A stretch of 64,000 bases of DNA from Streptomyces liliiviolaceus (lineage in GTDB: Bacteria; Actinomycetota; Actinomycetes; Streptomycetales; Streptomycetaceae): contig NZ_JAGPYQ010000001.1 of NCBI RefSeq assembly GCF_018070025.1, positions 6,324,001 through 6,388,000 on the forward strand. The letters are read 5' to 3'. Positions within the stretch are counted from its first letter, which is position 1. Every line of letters starts with the position of its first letter. This document shows, piece after piece, positions 61,108-64,000 of the stretch. Both the position numbers and the translations under genes were made by a program. Under the pieces are notes generated by a model. That model was not told the DNA's origin, made no database searches, and saw nothing but the letters and a program-made list of their open reading frames with translations.

Positions 61108-62652
61108 TCAGGCGGGGCGGATCACGCTGTGGATCGCCGCCTCGCCGGCCCAGTAGATCGACTCCTCGCGGATGGCGACACCCGGGCTCGGCGCGTGGAT
61201 CATCATGCCGTTGCCGGTGGCGATGCCGACGTGTCCGACCTGGCCGCTGAAGAGGACCAGGTCGCCGGGCCTGATGTCCGACACGGGGACCATCGTGCCG
61301 GCGGTCGCCTGGTCCGGGACGGAACGCGGGAGCGCGACTCCGGCGACCTTCCAGGCGGCCTGCGTGAGGCTGGAGCAGTCGTACGAGCCCGGTCCCATCG
61401 AACCCCATACGCACGGCTTGCCGATCTGGGCGCGTGCGAAGTCGACGGCCCTGGCGCCCTGTCCGCCGTACCCGGGGTCGGGCGCGGCATAGACGGGCGT
61501 GCCATGGGCGGGCGTCGCATAGGCGGGAGCAGGAGCGGGAGCAGGGGCGGGTGCGGGGGCGCCGTATCCGGGGTTGGCCGCGGCCTGCATGTCGAGGGCG
61601 ACTCCCGTGGCGATGGGCGTGCTGGCGTCGACGTACATGCTCGTGTCGCTCTGCCGGCCACTGGCGTACGGGGCTCCGGCGTACTGGTCGACCCCGGGGT
61701 ACACGCCGTTGCCGATGCTCTGGTCGGCGGCGACACCCGCTCCCGTGCCGGGTATGCCGGGGTACATGGCCGTACCGGCGTACATGTCGGTGCCCGCGCG
61801 CATGTCCGTGCCGATGGCCGGCTGCTGCCAGGCGTCCGCGCCGGTCGCGGCCGCCCGGTGGTTCTGCGTCTGGGCCGCGGGGCCCCAGGCGCCCTCGACC
61901 GCCTGGAAGGGCTGCAGTTCCGCGACGGGTGCGGGGCGCCGGGCCGCGTGTCCGGCCAGCAGGTCGCGGGCCTGTCCGAGCTTGCGCTGGTTGCGCTGCT
62001 TCGAGGTCCGCAGCGTCGTCTGCGACGGTCCGCCGGACGGCCCGGACAAGGTCCTGTCGGCCGCCTGGCGCTGGGCCGGAACGGCCGGCAGCGCGGCGGC
62101 GGGTCCCGCGGTCAGCTCGGCGACGGGCCTCGCGGTCAGTTCCGCGACGGGTCCGGCGCCACCTCCGGCACCGGGGCCGGCGCTCGGACCGGCGGTCAGC
62201 TCCAGGACGGGCTTGCCGGAACCCTCACGCTCTCCGCGCCCCTCACCGCCACCGCCGCTCGGACGACCGCCCGAGTCGGCGGGCCGGGACCCGGCGGAAC
62301 CCCGGTCCGGCATCCTGTCGGGCGGCAGCACCGCCGGGAAGACGGGGCCGAGCTGCGAGCGGCCCACGTCGAACCACTTCTTCGCGACGTCCGGCAGCGG
62401 GGCGGCGGCATCGGTGGCTCCGCCCCGGCCGCCTCCGCCCCCGGACGCCGGCCTGGCGTCGCGGGTGGCGGTGCTCATCGCGCGGGTGACGTTGATGTTG
62501 CCCGTGGCGTTCTCGACCCGGTCGTAGAGATTGGTGATCCGCTGCTGAACTTCCTCGCGGCTGGGTTCGTCGCTCCGCTGGGCGGGAATGCCCGCGGAGG
62601 CGAACTGGTCCACGGAAGCGGGGGCCGCCTTCACGAGGGCGGAGCGGGACAT
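61108..62652 (-). CDS. NlpC/P60 cell-wall endopeptidase family protein
   Basis: 514 residues. The C-terminal NlpC/P60 domain (about 400-514) has Cys426 (YDCSSLT), His474 (GHVGIA) and His486 (MIHAP). The first 390 residues are low-complexity: Gly/Ser/Arg-rich, then Ala/Pro and Met/Tyr/Gly repeats, with ELTAGP and ELTARP units. No signal peptide follows the assigned ATG and the ribosome site is weak, so the start may lie upstream or export is unconventional. A c-di-AMP riboswitch precedes the gene, as for other Streptomyces wall hydrolases. Confidence 0.85.
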   Translation of the reverse strand: MSRSALVKAAPASVDQFASAGIPAQRSDEPSREEVQQRITNLYDRVENATGNINVTRAMSTATRDARPASGGGGGRGGATDAAAPLPDVAKKWFDVGRSQLGPVFPAVLPPDRMPDRGSAGSRPADSGGRPSGGGGEGRGEREGSGKPVLELTAGPSAGPGAGGGAGPVAELTARPVAELTAGPAAALPAVPAQRQAADRTLSGPSGGPSQTTLRTSKQRNQRKLGQARDLLAGHAARRPAPVAELQPFQAVEGAWGPAAQTQNHRAAATGADAWQQPAIGTDMRAGTDMYAGTAMYPGIPGTGAGVAADQSIGNGVYPGVDQYAGAPYASGRQSDTSMYVDASTPIATGVALDMQAAANPGYGAPAPAPAPAPAPAYATPAHGTPVYAAPDPGYGGQGARAVDFARAQIGKPCVWGSMGPGSYDCSSLTQAAWKVAGVALPRSVPDQATAGTMVPVSDIRPGDLVLFSGQVGHVGIATGNGMMIHAPSPGVAIREESIYWAGEAAIHSVIRPA

Positions 62653-62708
62653 GCCGGGGAGGCCGGTGCCTCCGGGGCGCTGCGTTCGTTCCGGCGCGAT
62701 GGGAGACG

Positions 62709-62875
62709 ACTCCTTCCGTGCACCGCCTGCCGGGTCGACCTTCGGCTTCGGGCGGACAGTTCCGACGTCCGTGCCCTACGGCCCCTGCCTGCTGCGCAGT
62801 TGGGCCGATTCACCCTGAAAGTCGACTGGACCTCCGGCTCCGGCCGCCACGGGGGCCGGTCGGATTCGGCGGAGA
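62709..62875 (-). ncRNA. c-di-AMP riboswitch (ydaO/yuaA class)
   Basis: On the minus strand the order GCCGAATCCG (near 62871), CAGGGTGAATCGG, CCCGAAGCCGAAGGTCGACC and GGCAGGCGG..GGAAGGAG (ending 62709) matches the ydaO consensus: GCCGAAUCC, GGGUnAAUC, CCCGnnCCCGACAGCUAACC, GGAGGC..GGAAGGAG. It sits 57 bases before the NlpC/P60 gene and should switch it off when c-di-AMP is high. Confidence 0.88.
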
Positions 62876-63048
62876 CCGCGCGACCCGGCGAGGTTCACCG
62901 GAGCCAGTCGTACGGCCTAGCCGTCAACTTAGCCAACTTGTGTGTCTCGCGTGAAGATTGAAGTGCGAAGTGTCCGATATGTAAATGTGACCTTCGTCGT
63001 ACCCGAAGGTGACCTTGAGGCCTTGACCACCTCACCGCGACCGGTCCG

Positions 63049-64000
63049 TCACTCGCGGTTCACCCGGGCCCAGTCGGACGCGGGGAGTCCGAGGAGTTCC
63101 TCGATCCTGGCCTTGTCGGGCAACGGGCCATGATCGCCGGTCACTTGGAGTGCCGAACCGGCGGTGATGTGTCCGAGCCGCAGCGCGCGTTCCATGCCGT
63201 CGCCCCGCAGCAGACCTGTCAGGAACCCTGCGGCGAAGGCGTCTCCGGCGCCGACGGGCTCCACCACGTCCGTGCGCAGAGCGGGCACGGTCCAGGAGCC
63301 TTCGTCGCCGAAGACCGTGGCCGACCGGCCGCCGTCCTTGACGACGAGGAGGCGCGGACGCGGCAACAGCCGCCGTACGCCGTCCGGTTCGAGGCCGGCG
63401 TCCCACAGGTCCTGTGCCTCGTCGAGGCCCACGAGGACGAGGTCGGCGCGGTCGGCCAGTTCGCGCAGTACGGGCGCGGCCGTGCCGGGCGGCCACAGCG
63501 CCCGGCGGTGGTTGACGTCGAAGCTGACGGCGTACGGGCGTTCGTCCGGCGGGGTGGCGAGGGCTTCCTCGACCAGGCTCCGGCAGGACGGGGACAGGGC
63601 CGGGGTGATCCCGGTGAGGTGGAGGACGGAGGCGGACCGTAGTCTGTCGTCCTCCAGCATCTCGGGGCCCAGGGCCGAGGCCGCCGAGCCGCCGCGGTAG
63701 TAGTGGACGCGGGTACCGGTGGCGGCGGGCTCCTTCACGAGCAGGCCCGTGGGCCGGGCCGGGTCGTGCCGCACTCCCCCGACGTCGACACCGGCGGCGC
63801 CGACCGCGGCACGCACCCGCCGGCCCAGCGCGTCGTCGCCGAGCGCCGAGAGCCAGGAGACGGGGACACCCAGATCGGCCAGGTACATCGCCACGTTCGA
63901 CTCGGCCCCCGCCACCGACACCCGCAGGTCCTCGGCGCTCTCCAGGGACTCGGCCGGGGCGGGAGCCAGCGCGGCCATGGTCTCCCCGACGCAGACCACC
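63049..64000 (-). CDS. PfkB-family sugar kinase, 2-keto-3-deoxygluconate kinase type (5' end cut)
   Basis: 317 codons visible; the start lies beyond the right edge, since the first residues VVCVGETMAALAP are already inside the domain. PfkB marks: VAGAESNVAMYLADLG, GTRVHYYRGGSAASALGPE in the lid, VSFDVNHRRALWPPG, and the C-terminal EPVGAGDAFAAGFLTGLLRG with anion hole and catalytic Asp. The motif set fits KdgK, which phosphorylates 2-keto-3-deoxygluconate. Its operon partners are outside the window. Confidence 0.88.
   Translation of the reverse strand, partial: VVCVGETMAALAPAPAESLESAEDLRVSVAGAESNVAMYLADLGVPVSWLSALGDDALGRRVRAAVGAAGVDVGGVRHDPARPTGLLVKEPAATGTRVHYYRGGSAASALGPEMLEDDRLRSASVLHLTGITPALSPSCRSLVEEALATPPDERPYAVSFDVNHRRALWPPGTAAPVLRELADRADLVLVGLDEAQDLWDAGLEPDGVRRLLPRPRLLVVKDGGRSATVFGDEGSWTVPALRTDVVEPVGAGDAFAAGFLTGLLRGDGMERALRLGHITAGSALQVTGDHGPLPDKARIEELLGLPASDWARVNRE

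Overview
The window is a GC-rich actinobacterial chromosome segment, almost certainly Streptomyces. The signs are high third-position GC, many GTG and TTG starts, 4-nt start/stop overlaps, a SARP regulator with a TTA (bldA-type) codon, group 2 Hrd-type sigma factor, twin-arginine secreted glycosidases, and a dispersed palindromic repeat built on the cgcagttccccgcgcccc core. I count about 56 protein genes, one tRNA-Pro, one unusual class II tRNA(Ser)-like gene, a c-di-AMP riboswitch and two short leader peptides. Everything is read by eye from the sequence; no searches were run.

Layout. 0-2 kb: end of an aromatic-acid operon (4-oxalomesaconate hydratase and RraA-type aldolase) under an FCD regulator with a 28-bp operator. 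2.4-7.6 kb: a flavin electron-transfer operon (ferric-reductase-like membrane protein, twin FMN-binding protein, ApbE) divergent from an OmpR-type two-component system. 7.7-9.6 kb: LysR regulator and DMT exporter. 9.6-17.4 kb: GH43 arabinofuranosidase and a ytfQ-ytfR-ytfT-yjfF type furanose ABC importer under a LacI regulator. 18-21.4 kb: secreted zinc phospholipase/HetC-like protein with a duplicated C-terminal module, and an FG-GAP propeller. 21.8 kb: tRNA-Pro(GGG). 22-30 kb: OpuC/ProU-type ABC importer with its RpiR regulator, divergent from an ornithine-cyclodeaminase-like, an aromatic ammonia-lyase-like and an amidohydrolase gene. 30-35 kb: YceI protein, GH30 galactanase, and hydroxyquinol dioxygenase plus maleylacetate reductase facing an AcoR-like activator.

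37.5-52.5 kb is the most interesting part. It is a gene set that matches the valanimycin/azoxy logic. It has a SARP regulator, a DUF2156 aminoacyl-tRNA transferase (VlmA type), an acyl-CoA-dehydrogenase-like N-hydroxylase (VlmH type), a flavin reductase (VlmR type), a diiron VlmB-like protein, MmgE/PrpD (VlmK type), a diacylglycerol-kinase-like protein (VlmJ type), an MFS exporter and a TetR regulator. Amine supply appears to come from an aldehyde dehydrogenase-family protein plus a class III aminotransferase rather than valine decarboxylase. Between TetR and the VlmJ-like kinase lies a tRNA(Ser)-like gene with perfect acceptor and T arms but no normal 7-nt anticodon loop. I propose it as a pathway-dedicated seryl carrier.

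52.8-64 kb: Hrd-type sigma factor; four flavin monooxygenases (luciferase/NtaA types) behind a cysteine-type leader peptide; a second leader peptide before an ECM4-like glutathionyl/mycothiol transferase-fold gene; GNAT; NlpC/P60 endopeptidase behind a c-di-AMP riboswitch; and a partial PfkB sugar kinase at the right edge.
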